This document shows positions 1 to 10,392 of a stretch of DNA of 64,000 bases, in pieces; position 1 is the first letter of the stretch, and the number at the start of each line of letters is the position of its first letter. This DNA is from Balaenoptera acutorostrata (lineage: Eukaryota > Chordata > Mammalia > Artiodactyla > Balaenopteridae), in contig NC_080070.1 of the NCBI RefSeq assembly GCF_949987535.1, positions 8,986,016 through 9,050,015 of the forward strand. The letters run 5' to 3'. The notes under the pieces were generated by a model. It did no database searches, was not told where the DNA came from, and saw nothing but the letters and a program-made list of their open reading frames with translations. The translations under genes and the position numbers were made by a program.

Positions 1-511
1 TGTACGTTTGCTTGTTTACGATCCAAGTCCTCCCCCTAGACTGCAGTAGCCTCTGGGACTAAGACCCTGGTTTTCTGCTTTATTATTCTACATCCAGCAC
101 AGAGAAGAGCTTATGGCATATAAGAGATTATCTTAAATATATGTTGATGAACTTTCTGCAACTTAGCCCTGGAAATTACTGAAAACACGAAGTTTAAATG
201 TTGACATTCTCAGTCCTCAGAAATAGAAATAAACAAAAATAAACAAATTACAGATCACTTACAAAGCCCATCTTTGTATGTGTTTGACAGTGTTCTTAGT
301 AAACTCTGTTACATTGGAATAAAACATAAAAGTGTATGACTTAACATTTTTTCAAAAAAACCTAAGAACAACATAATTTACAGTACATATAGTTTTCCTA
401 ATGGGATCTTGGAAAAAACAAGGGGATCTTGAGAGAAATTTTGTAATTTTAAATAGTTACGAAGGTTCATTTTAATTGATAGGAATGTCTTTAATAACGT
501 AAATTGCAAAA
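1..511. other. AT-rich intronic sequence, no feature recognised
   Basis: I see no open reading frame, splice structure or recognisable repeat in this stretch. It contains short A-rich runs only. Confidence 0.5.
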
Positions 512-561
512 TTTAATTATATATATGTGTGTGTATATACACACACATATATATAATTAAA
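512..561. repeat. 50-bp perfect palindrome of TA/TG/CA dinucleotides
   Basis: The two 25-base arms are exact reverse complements, centred between 536 and 537. The order is an AT-rich flank, a TA run, a TG run, a central TA core, a CA run, a TA run and the flank again. The match breaks at 511/562. Such sequence can extrude a cruciform or hairpin, and the TG/CA tracts can adopt Z-DNA; that is family-level knowledge, not shown here. Confidence 0.9.
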
Positions 562-617
562 GAAGTAAAAAAGAGAGTAAAGTAAATTGAAATGAACCAC
601 TTGGCGAACACAGTATA

Positions 618-1126
618 TGTGATGGTTGACTTTATGTATTAACTTGACTAGGCAGTGGGGTGCCCAGATGGGAGGTTAAATATTCTTTCTGGTGTGTCTG
701 TGAGGGTGTTTCTGGATGAGGTGACATCTGAATCAGCAGGCTGAGTTAAAGCCAGTTGTCCTCCCCAGTGTGAGTGGGCTTCATCCAATCTGCTGAGGGC
801 TTGAAAAGAACAAAAATGTGGAGAAAGGAGGATTCACTCTCTCTTCCTGACTGAGTTGGGACACTGGTCTTCTCCCGCCCTCAGACTGGGGTTACTCCAT
901 CGGTGCTCCTGGTTCTCACACCTTTGGACTCAGACTGGACAACACCAGCAGCTTCCCTGAGTTTCCAGATTACAGACAGCAGATCATGGAACCTTTCTGC
1001 CTCCATAGTTGCAAGAGACAATTTCTTATAAGGAAAATTTCTCTCTCTTGATAGATTGGTATATAGACAGATAGACAGACAGACTAGAATCCTATTAGTT
1101 CTGTTCCTCTGATGAACCCTAACACG
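618..1126 (+). mobile_element. ERVL-type solo LTR (MLT2-like)
   Basis: It begins with TGTGATGGTT and shows the characteristic order of this ancient mammalian LTR: a segment resembling GGTGCCCAGAT, a GTGAGGGTGTTTCTGGATGA block, a CATCCAATC block, and a 3' end near 1125 resembling the usual CCCTGACTAATACA. No internal retroviral genes follow, so it is a solo LTR. The family name is from memory; a related copy lies at 52012-52533. Confidence 0.65.
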
Positions 1127-2651
1127 GCATATATACAACCAACAGATTTTCAATGTAGCTAATGATTTCAGGTGAGTTCAGGTATCTAATGGGTTACAAT
1201 TAGATATACAGTAAGTCTTAGAATAATTTTTAGGAAATATTTTATTTAACTTAAAAGGTTAAAGTATACCGTAGCCAACTATTTAAAATCTTAGAATTAT
1301 TTTATTATGCCCTATTAATTAGCTATCACATTGTATTTCTATTCATTTGTTTAAATATGAGTTTCACCTAAAAGACTAAGGCCAGTCAGGACAAGGGCCT
1401 GGCCAGGACTAACTCAGGATCTTATATCAAATGAAAACTGGAAAGGATTATATATGAATCAACATATATGCATAATATTGATTATTATATATCATAATGC
1501 TTTTTTAAAAGAAATTTTTATAATTCCATTTTATTTGCATTATATACTTTAACTCTCCTAATTTCAGTGTGATATTTTATTACCTGTATTTTACAGTGGT
1601 GAAAGCTGAAACTCAGGTTAAAAACTGTTGATATTCACATATAAATCTGTACCAAAAATAATATAGATCGATAGCATTGAAAGACATAGTTCAGGAAGTC
1701 ACTATGGTAATATATATTTAGCCACTGGAAGAAGAAAAATGAACAGCATATGCAATATATGCGTATAAAAACATGCAATACTAAGGTTTATTTTTTAATT
1801 AATTAATGAATTTAAAAAATCCCATCAGGCAATGAAAGAAGATTAAATTATTTATATTAGAAATTAAAATATGACTTTATAACATTTACTGAGTATCCAG
1901 CAATGTTGGGTAATTATTAAAAAGAAAATGCAATATATCTAATGGAATTAATATTAATTCAATATTTTATATTTATAGTTTTCAAAATAATTGGCTGATA
2001 ATATTAATATAAGGTAAACTAAAATTTTAACTTCAATTGGGGTTGGAGAAATTATTTTAGAACGTTTATGCCATAAATTCTAACAACTAGTACATTACAG
2101 GAGCAAATATCTACAATGTGTGTGCCTGCAAGAAGTGGTGAAGGTGGTGAGTAAAGGGGCTATAATGTGGACTCAGATAATTTCCTGGTGTCTGATGACA
2201 AAATGTACTAAATTATAGTTGGGATACACTCCAAAGTATATTCAATGGAAAAAGTAATTTCCAAGAAAAGTAGAAGTTCATGATGTCAAATGCTTTTTGA
2301 ATAGTCTGAAAGGGGTCTGATCAGAAGTTTATGAAAATCTCCAGGATTTTCAATTTATAGAAACACAAATGGAAGGACTTAAACTCTAAATTGGGGAACA
2401 ATTTAAAAAATACTATTGTTTCTTTGAGGAAATGAACAAAATTGACATGGGCTGCCAGTTGCAAGATTGTTTCTATGTTCCTGATAACCCTTGTCAGTCA
2501 GTGCCACCTGCCTCCCGGCCAGAAGGAGGTCAACAGTCTCAGGTCAACATCTGCAAGATGCCCGTCGCACAGCTTGGCGTCTCAAGTTCTGATAGCCTCC
2601 CCTCCAACAACCATTTCTTCTAATCTATCCCTGACACCCATTCACACTGAA
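1127..2651. other. AT-rich intronic sequence, no feature recognised
   Basis: Very AT-rich DNA with many short TA and A runs. Short open frames at 2432-2672 have no recognisable similarity and overlap each other, so I treat them as chance. No confident repeat call. Confidence 0.5.
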
Positions 2652-3691
2652 CAACCTGAATTTTCTTTTTAATTGAAGTATGGTTGATATACAATATTGT
2701 GTTAGTTTCAGGTGTATGGCATAGTGATTCAGCATTTTTGCAGACTGTATTCCATTATAGGTTATTTTAAGATAAGGGATATAATTTCCTGTGCTGTGTA
2801 GTATATCCTTGTTGCTTATCTATTTTATATATAGTATTTTGTGTCTGTTAATCCCATACCCCTAATTTGTCTTCCCCCTTCCCTCTCTCCCTTGGTAACT
2901 GCAAGTTTGTTTTCCATATCTCTGAGACTGTTTCTGTTTTGCATATACATTCATTTGTGTTATTTTTTAGAGTCCATATATAAGTGATATCATATAGTAT
3001 TTGTCTTTTTCTGTCTGAGTTACTTCACAAGCATAATATTCTCTAGGTCCATCCACGTTGCTGTAAATGGCAGGATTTCATTCTTTTTATGGCTGAGTAG
3101 TATTCCATTGTGTATATATACCACACCTTTTTAATCCAATAATCTGTTGATGGGCACTTACATTGCTTTCATATCTTGGCAATTGTAAGTATGCTGCTAT
3201 GAATATTGCATGTATCTTTTGGAATCAGTATTTTCATTTTCTTTGGATATATATACCCAGGAGTGGGATTACTGAATCATATGGTAGTTCTATTTTTAGT
3301 TTTTTAAGGAAACTCCATACTGTTTTCATAGTGGCTACACAAATTTACATTCCCACCAACAGTATAGGAGGGCTCCTTTTCTCCACATCCTTTCCAACAT
3401 TTGTTATTTGTAGACATTTTAATGATAGCCATTCTAAAAGGTATGAGTTTATACTTCATTGTGGTTTTGATTTGCATTCTCTAATAATGTGTGATGTGGA
3501 GCATATTTTCATCTCCCTGTTAGCCATCTGTATGTCTTCTTTGGTAAACTTTCTATTCAGGTCTTCTGTATACTTTTTTTTTTTGTCTTTCCTTTTGTTA
3601 ATGTGATGTGTCACATTGATTGATTTGCATACATAATCATCCTTGTGACGCTGGAATAAATCCAAATTAATCATGATGTATGATCCTATTA

Positions 3692-4205
3692 CAGTAAGAC
3701 CCCTATATATGAATGAGTTCTGTTCTGAGAGCATGTTCATAAGTCCAACAAAGTTAGCCTAGGTACCTAACTAACACAATCGGCTATATAGTACTGTACT
3801 GTAATAGGTTTATAATACTTTTCACACAAATAAGTCATAAGAAAACAAACACAAAAAACAAAGAAAACACTTTTAATCTTACAGTACAGTACCTTGAAAA
3901 GTACAGTAGTACAGCACAACAGCTGGCATACAGGGGCTGGCACTGAGTGAACAGGCAAGAAGAGTTACTGACTGGAGGAGGGAGAGGAGGTGGGAGATGG
4001 TAGAGCTGAAGGATTGTCAGCAACAGGAGACGGAGGGCAAGCTGCAATTTCACTCACACCTGACATTGATGGCACAGGTTCTGGTTCCTTGCTGGATTCA
4101 GTTCTATCTACCCTCTTGAAAATCGATCCAGTGATGTCTGGGTAGTAGCACGTCCACACCTTTGAAAGTTTGCAACTTGATGGTTCATATGTAGGGGACT
4201 TATTG
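3692..4205 (-). mobile_element. Tigger (pogo/TcMar) DNA transposon, non-autonomous, nested in L1
   Basis: Terminal inverted repeats of about 22 bp begin CAGTAAGACCCCTATATATG on the left; the right end reads CAATAAGTCCCCTACATATG on the minus strand. The element is bounded by TA at 3690-3691 and 4206-4207, the target duplication expected for Tc1/mariner-pogo elements. Removing it and one TA restores continuous L1 sequence. It resembles the Tigger1a subfamily of artiodactyls as I remember it. Only the end of the transposase is retained. Confidence 0.88.
3965..4159 (-). pseudogene. Tigger transposase C-terminal remnant
   Basis: A 64-residue open frame reads a proline/serine-rich tail, with segments such as DITGSIFKRVDRTESSKEPE and a Ser-rich end, that matches my memory of the Tigger transposase C-terminus. 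The DNA-binding and DDE catalytic domains are absent, so it is an inactive remnant carried within the miniature element. Confidence 0.7.
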
Positions 4206-6338
4206 TAATGTGTTGTTGGATTCAGTTTGCTAATATTTTGTTGAGGATTTTTGCATCTCTGTTCATCAAAGATATTGGCCTGTAATTTTTTTTTTTTTTT
4301 TGTATTTTCTTTGTCTGGTTTTGGTATCAGGGTAATGGTAGGCTTATAAACGAAAGTGGGAGTGTTCCCTCCTCTTCAGATTTTTGGAATAGTTTGAGAA
4401 GGACAGGTATAAGTTCTTCTTTATATGTTCAGTAGAATTTCCCGGGGAAGCTGTCTGGTCCTGAAATTTTGTTTGTTGAGAGGTTTTGTTTTGTTTTGTT
4501 TTTTCCCACAGATTCAATTTCACATCTAGTGATCAGACAGTTCAAATGGTCTGTTTCTTCTTGACTCAGTCTTAGCAGGTTGTATGCTTCTACAAATTTA
4601 TCCATTTCTTCAAGGTTGTCCAATTTGTTAGCATGTAACTGTTCATAGTATTCTCTTGTGATTTTTTGTATCTCTGTGGTTTCAGCTGTTATTTCTCCAC
4701 ATTCATTCTTATTTTGTTTATTTGGGTTCTCTCTCTTTTCTTCTTGATAAGCCTGGCTAAAGGTTTATCAATTTTGTTTAACTTTTCAGAAAACCAGCTC
4801 TTGGATTCATTGATTTTTTTCTGTGTTTTATCTCTATTTCCTCCCTGATCTTTATTATTACCTTCTTCTGCTACTTTTGGGCTCTGTCTGTTCTTCCTCT
4901 TATAATTCTTTTAGGTGGTAGCCTAGGCTGTTTATTTGAGATTTTTCTTGTTTGTTGAAGACCAGTATCACTATGAACTTCAATCTTAGAACTGCTTTTG
5001 CTGCATCCCATAGATTTTGGAATGTTGTATTTTCATTTTCATTTGTCTTAAGGTATTTTCTGATTTTCTCTTTGATTTCATCGTTGACCCATTGGTTTTT
5101 TAGTAGCGTATTATTTAGTCTCCATGTGTTTGCTCTTTTCCCATTTTTCTTCCTGTAGTTGATTTCTAGTTTCACACTCTTGTGGTTGGAAAAGATGCTT
5201 GATATAAATTCTGTCCTCTTAAATTTGTTGAGACTTGTTTTGTGACCTAGTATGTGATACATCCTACAGAACATTCCATGCACACTTGAAAAGCATGTGT
5301 AGTCTGCTTTATTTGGATGTAGTGTCCTGTAGATATCAAGTAAGTCCAACTGGTATACTGTGTCATTTAGGACCTCTGTTACCTTTTTGATTTTCTGTCC
5401 ATTGATGTCAGTGGGGTGTTAAGTTTTGTACTATTACTGAATTATTGTCAATTTCTCCCTTTATGTCTGTTAGTACTTGCTTTATATATTTAGGTGCTCC
5501 TGTACTGGGTGTGTGTATGTTAATGAGTGTCATATCCTCTTCTTGTTATCAATCCCTTTATCACTAAAAAATGCCTTTCTTTGTGTTTCATTATATCCTT
5601 TGTTTCAAAGTCTGTTTTGCCTGATATGAGTATCACTATCCCTGCTTTTTTTGTTTCCATTTGCATGAGGTATCTTTTTCTATCCCCTCTCTTTCCATCT
5701 GTGTATGTCTTTCACCCTGAAGTAAATTTCTTGTAGGCAGCACATTGGAGAGTCTTGTTTTTTGTACAATCAGTCACCCTAAGACTTTTGATTGGAGCAT
5801 TTAGTCCATTGATATTTCAAGTAATTATTGATATGTGTGTACTTCTTGCCATTTTATTCCTTGTTTCCCAGTTGTTTTATAGTTCTTTGTTCATTTCTTC
5901 TTCTTTCTATTTTTTCCTCTTGTTTGATGATTTTCTTTTGTAGTATGCTTGAGTTCCTTTCTTTGTTGTTTTTGTGTATCTATTGTAGGTTTTGAATTTG
6001 TGGTTACCATGGGGTTAATATATACTTATATGACCCAAGATTGTATCTATTTGCTTTACACTGATAGTCATTTAAGTTCAAATACATTCTAAAAGATCAA
6101 CATTTTTTACTCCCCTCCCCCACATCTTGTGTTTTTGATATCATATTTTACATCTTCATGCTTACCCCTTTATTGTAGTTATAGTTGCTTTTAAGACTTT
6201 TTGTTTTTTAATCTGCATACTGGTTTATTTAAGTGATCTTCAATCCTTTTATTTATTTGCCTTTCCTATTGGGATTATCCCTTTCCTATAGATCCTTATT
6301 CTATTCTATTCTTATTATTATTCTTATTCCTATTCTAT

Positions 6339-7215
6339 TTAGAGAAGACCCTTCAACATTTCTTTTATGGTATGTTTAGCATTGCTGAATTCTCTTAGTT
6401 TTTGCTTACTTGGGGAATTCTGTCTCTCTCCTATTCTAAATGATAATCTTGATGGGTAGAATACCCTAGGTTGCAGGTTTTTCCCTTTGAAGACTTTGAA
6501 TATATCATGCCACTCCTTTCTGGTGTGTAAAGTTTTTGCAGAGAAATCAGCTGATAGCCTTATGGGGGTTCCCTTGTAACTGACTCTTTTTCTCTCACTG
6601 CCTTTAGAATGCTCCCTTCATCTTTAACTTTTGCTATTTTAATTATAATATGCCTTGCTATGGGTCTGTTTGGGTTCATCTTATTTGAGACCCTCTGTAC
6701 TTCCTGTACATTGATATCTGTTTCCTTCTTTACATCTGGGAAGTTTTCAGCCATAATTTCTTCAAATACATTTTAGATCCCCTTATCTCCCTCTTCTCCT
6801 TCTGGAACCCCTATAATGTGGATGTTGGCACATTTTATATTATCCCATAGATCTTGTATGTTGCTTTCATTTTTTTACTTGTCTTTCTGTCTGCTCTTCT
6901 GATTGGGTGATTTCCATTATTCTATCTTCCAGATCACTTGTGTGGTTTTCTGTGTCATTTAGTCTGCTATTCATTGTTTCTAGAATGCTTTTTATCTCAG
7001 AAATTGAATTATCTATTTTTGATTGGGTCTTCTTTATAGTTTCTAGTTCCTTGTTAAAACGATCTGTGCTTAGATTGATTCTCTTTATTCAGTTAGCATT
7101 TTTATTACCAACTTTTTGAACTTATTGTCTGTTAGACTGATTAACTTTGTTTTGTTATTTTTTCATAGGTTTTCTCTTGCTCTTTCAATTGAGAGTAGTT
7201 CCCCTGCATTTTCAT
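6339..7215 (-). pseudogene. L1 ORF1 remnant (RNA-binding protein)
   Basis: The likely start is the ATG at 7215, giving MKMQGNYSQLKEQEK, a typical L1 ORF1 N-terminus of this lineage. The stop TAA is at 6339-6341, for a span of 877 bp against about 890 for the intact-length ORF1 at 19390-20280. The fragment at 6560-6754 (MAENFPDVKKETDINVQEVQ) is the conserved C-terminal half. Frameshifts and stops break the frame. ORF1p normally trimerises by a coiled coil and packages L1 RNA. Confidence 0.85.
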
Positions 7216-8501
7216 TTTACTTAACTCTCTTGATGTCTATAAATTTAGATGAAAGTTATTTATGGTGGTCTTGAGTGGGTGTTTTCATGTGGGAGCATTC
7301 CTATGTAGACTGTGTGTGTCCAATGTCTTTGATGCAAGGGGTGGATTTGATGTGGATGCCAGCCACGTCTTTCCTCAGGGTGTGCTGGCCACTATCATCT
7401 GGATAGGGGGTGTGGTTTGTGTCAGAGGATCACACTGTGCTGAGGGTGATGCGGGATTTCCTCTCTGCTCAGTGGCAGTTGCTGCCCTTTCAGGGGCAGG
7501 GTCTGTTCTGAAGTTGCTGGAGTGGATGCCCTGAGGGTCAGGCTTGAGCTAGCTCTGTTCTCTTCTTGTATATTCTTCCTTCTCCCTGCATTGGAGATTT
7601 TGCCCCAAAGGAGGAGAGTGTTGTAGTAAATGGGGCTCATGTGCTTACGGAAGTTGGATGTGCTGCCTGTGTGATTACCTGTGGCTCTGCTCAGATGCAG
7701 CAACAAGGTCGTGTCTTTTCTCCTGTTGTGGTCATCCCATATCTAGTGCAAGGTTATGGTGTGGAGTGGGCGGGGCCAGAGCATTCCTTTGGCAGGCATT
7801 AGGGGTCATGGCATTGTGGTTGCGGGAATTGAAGTGGCTGTTTCTGTGCCACTGAGTAAGCTCCAACAATGGCAACTGCCACCCCACCTGGACCACATCC
7901 CAAGCCCCTGGGCCATCTCTGTGTCCCTAGATTGAGTCTTTTTCCAGGAACTGACTGCCCTAGATCGGGTGCCAACCTGTGGGGTGGAGTGAGCGGGGCA
8001 GGGTTTTCACTCAGCTTTGATTCAGGAGCTTGGTGAGGCAGTAGTCACTAGGGCAGACCTCTCTCCGTCCTGTCTGGTGGCAAGCCCAAGCCAGTACCCG
8101 TGCATGAGTGGAGTCTAGGATTCTCCAGACTTTCTATCTGTCCCAGTAGTTCTCCAAGTAGACAAGTGGGCTTGTCTCCTTTCCATAGAATCCCAGGACT
8201 GGGATGTCCAGTGTGTGGCTCAAGCTGCTCACTCCCCAGGGTGAGTGTCCACCTGTGCAATCTCCCTTTTCCTTAGTCCCCTCCTAGGGACACAGGTCCA
8301 GACCTGATGCTTTTCTTCCTGTCCTACCTGATTACGTGGGAATCTTTATTGCAGCCTTGGTTGTATACAGGCTCTTCTGCCAGTTTCCAGTTAGTTTTCT
8401 GTGAGAATTACTCCACATATAGATACATTTTGATGTGTTTGTGAGGGGAGGTGAGCTCCACATCCTCCTACTCCAGCATCTTGAGCCTCAACCTGACCTT
8501 T

Positions 8502-9878
8502 CTTCATAACCCGAAACTATAGCACATCTGACATCTTGATTGCAAACATCCCATTCTCCATAATGCATCTCTCCCTCCAGACCACTTATTCTAGTACTCC
8601 TGTTACCAAATTATTGTAGCCCATGATAGATTTTTCTTTGAATCTATCCCCTTTCCCCCATTTATCAGCTTTCTCCTATATTCATTGCCCACCTCATTCA
8701 GCTTATATTTCATTGTTTATCAAGTTATTAACTACTTCACATGGACTCTCCCTTCTCCACTCTTTCATCCTTCATACCCATAAACAGAAACACAGTTTGT
8801 TGAAACCAGTGATCCACTCTTTCTTGGTGAATTTTTATTTGTGAAAAATCACGAAATGGAACAACTAGTTCCACTTTAAGTTTATGATCACAAACTTTAG
8901 TCACTCAACACTGCTGGATAATGTCATTATTTCTCACTTTCTGAAATGACTATGTCATATATTTTTCTCTCTCCTTAAATCACATTCCCTTTTTTTTTTT
9001 CTCCCTCACTGCTGGTCGTACCCTCTCAGTATCTTTTCCCGTTTCCTAATCCTTCACCCAGACATCCATTGGTTCCTAGAATCTGAGAGATGGTCTCATT
9101 TTAGAGAGCATCTAAATGATTTTTCATTATGATGTCATCTCTTCAGAGAGGCTCTCCTTTACCTGCAATCACATCCTCTTTACTTTTATTTTATTTCACA
9201 TACCACAATCTCAAAGTAAACTTGGAGTTTCAGTACTTTACCTTTTTGTTTCTTCCAGAAGGATTCTTTGTAGTTTTTCTAGCCCTGGTAAATAATAACT
9301 TCTCACTACATAAACATCAAAATAACTAATGAATTTATTGGAATTATTGGCATACAAATCTGGAAGAGACTAAAGAGGGCACTTCATATAACTCTTTGAG
9401 TTAACAAATATGGACTCTCAGAAAGGTCCATTGACAGTTTCACACGCCACAGCACTAGAGTTGGGACAAGAACTCATCTGGTTTTCTACAGTGATCAATC
9501 CTCTGATTAAAATATAATAACTCCTGTGTTATCTGGAGCCCTCAGTTCTATCAGAGTTAGCCTCTGCCTATGAATTTGCCAAATCAGATGTTAAATTCTC
9601 AGTGTAGGTGCTTTGAACTTTTAGTTAGAAAGGGAACAAAACAAAACTTCCTATTTGTGGCAATAGTGATATTATCATTTTAATTTTTTTCTAAATACAT
9701 ATTTTCTTCTCCCTGTTTCAGAGACCCAGGCTCTGGATTAATGAGAAAATTGAAGTAGCTGTTCCTAAGTATATGGACAGCATTTGGGTAGGGGTGGCAG
9801 AGTAGTACTGCTATTTCTTTTCTTCCTAGCTTTCTATATGCATTCAGAAACTTAAACTCCAGAATGTTGTTTTGGATG
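8502..9878. other. Intronic sequence with a probable L2 fragment
   Basis: Mostly unassigned AT-rich DNA. The segment near 9110-9200 resembles the L2 LINE 3' region on the plus strand (a TCTTCAGAGAGGCTCTCCTT block). The open frames here are short and unsupported. Confidence 0.45.
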
Positions 9879-10392
9879 GTATATTAGTTTTCTACTGCTT
9901 TCATACAAAATTACCACAAACCCTGTGCCTTAAAACAGCATAAATTTTATTATCTTAGACTTCTTTAGGTCAGAAGTCTGGTGTGAGTCTCACTGAGCTA
10001 AAATCAAGGTGTCAGCAGAGCTGCTTTCTTTTCTGGAGGCTCTAGGGAAGAAGCCTTTTCCAGCTTCTGGAGGTGGCCCACATTCCTTGGCTCTTGGCCA
10101 CCTTCTTCTTCCATCTTCAAAGCAGCAACAGCAGACAGAATCCTCAAGATTTTTATTACTCTTGCCTCTTCTTCCTTTGTCCCGTCATTCTTGGACCACA
10201 GCCTGGAAAAGGTCTTCCCTTTAAAAAGAACTCATGGGAACTTTGAGCCCACCTGGCTAAATCAGACAACCTCCTCATCTCAAGGTCTGTATCCTTGATC
10301 ATATCTGCAAAGTCCCATTTGCCATGTAAGGTAACACATTCAAAGGTTCCAGGGATTAGCATCTTTGGGGATGGGGGTATTACTCTACCACA
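9879..10392 (+). repeat. Ancient mammalian LTR-like interspersed repeat
   Basis: The order of blocks (TATTAGTTTTCTACTGC, TACCACAAACC, TTAAAACAGCA, a block resembling GGTGTCAGCAGAGCTG, TCTGGAGGCTCTAGGGAAGA, GAGGTTCCAGG-like near the end) matches a very common ancient mammalian repeat with LTR-like ends. I am sure it is a dispersed repeat but not of its family name. Open frames at 10009-10224 and 10156-10485 lie inside it and are not genes. Confidence 0.65.

Larger units (their letters stand above)
2967..5857 (-). pseudogene. L1 ORF2 remnant (endonuclease/reverse transcriptase, deleted)
   Basis: The stop lies at 2967-2969 in the usual L1 ORF2 C-terminal context. The N-terminal endonuclease region reads through about 5857-5000 with many stops; fragments at 4900-5349 and 4429-4623 (LSQEETDHLN, ISGPDSFPGKFY) are recognisable ORF2 segments. 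About 1.45 kb around the polymerase is deleted near 3570, and a 514-bp DNA transposon interrupts what remains. In an intact L1 this protein nicks target DNA and reverse-transcribes the element RNA; this copy cannot. Confidence 0.85.
2665..8488 (-). mobile_element. L1 LINE, full-length but internally deleted, with nested Tigger
   Basis: On the minus strand this reads 5'UTR (about 8488-7216), ORF1 (7215-6339), inter-ORF, ORF2 (about 5857-2967), 3'UTR and tail at 2665. It is flanked by an imperfect 13-bp target-site duplication, CAACCTGAATTTT at 2652-2664 and CAACCTGACCTTT at 8489-8501, which supports one insertion event. About 1.45 kb of ORF2, including most of the reverse transcriptase, is missing at about 3570 by comparison with the L1 at 14874-20685. 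A Tigger transposon sits at 3692-4205. All frames are broken, so the element is dead. It lies in the same orientation as CNTNAP2. Confidence 0.9.

Noticed and set aside
3163..3606. 147-codon plus-strand open frame
   Set aside because: It lies antisense to the L1 ORF2 remnant and its hydrophobic translation is the reverse complement of L1 coding sequence.
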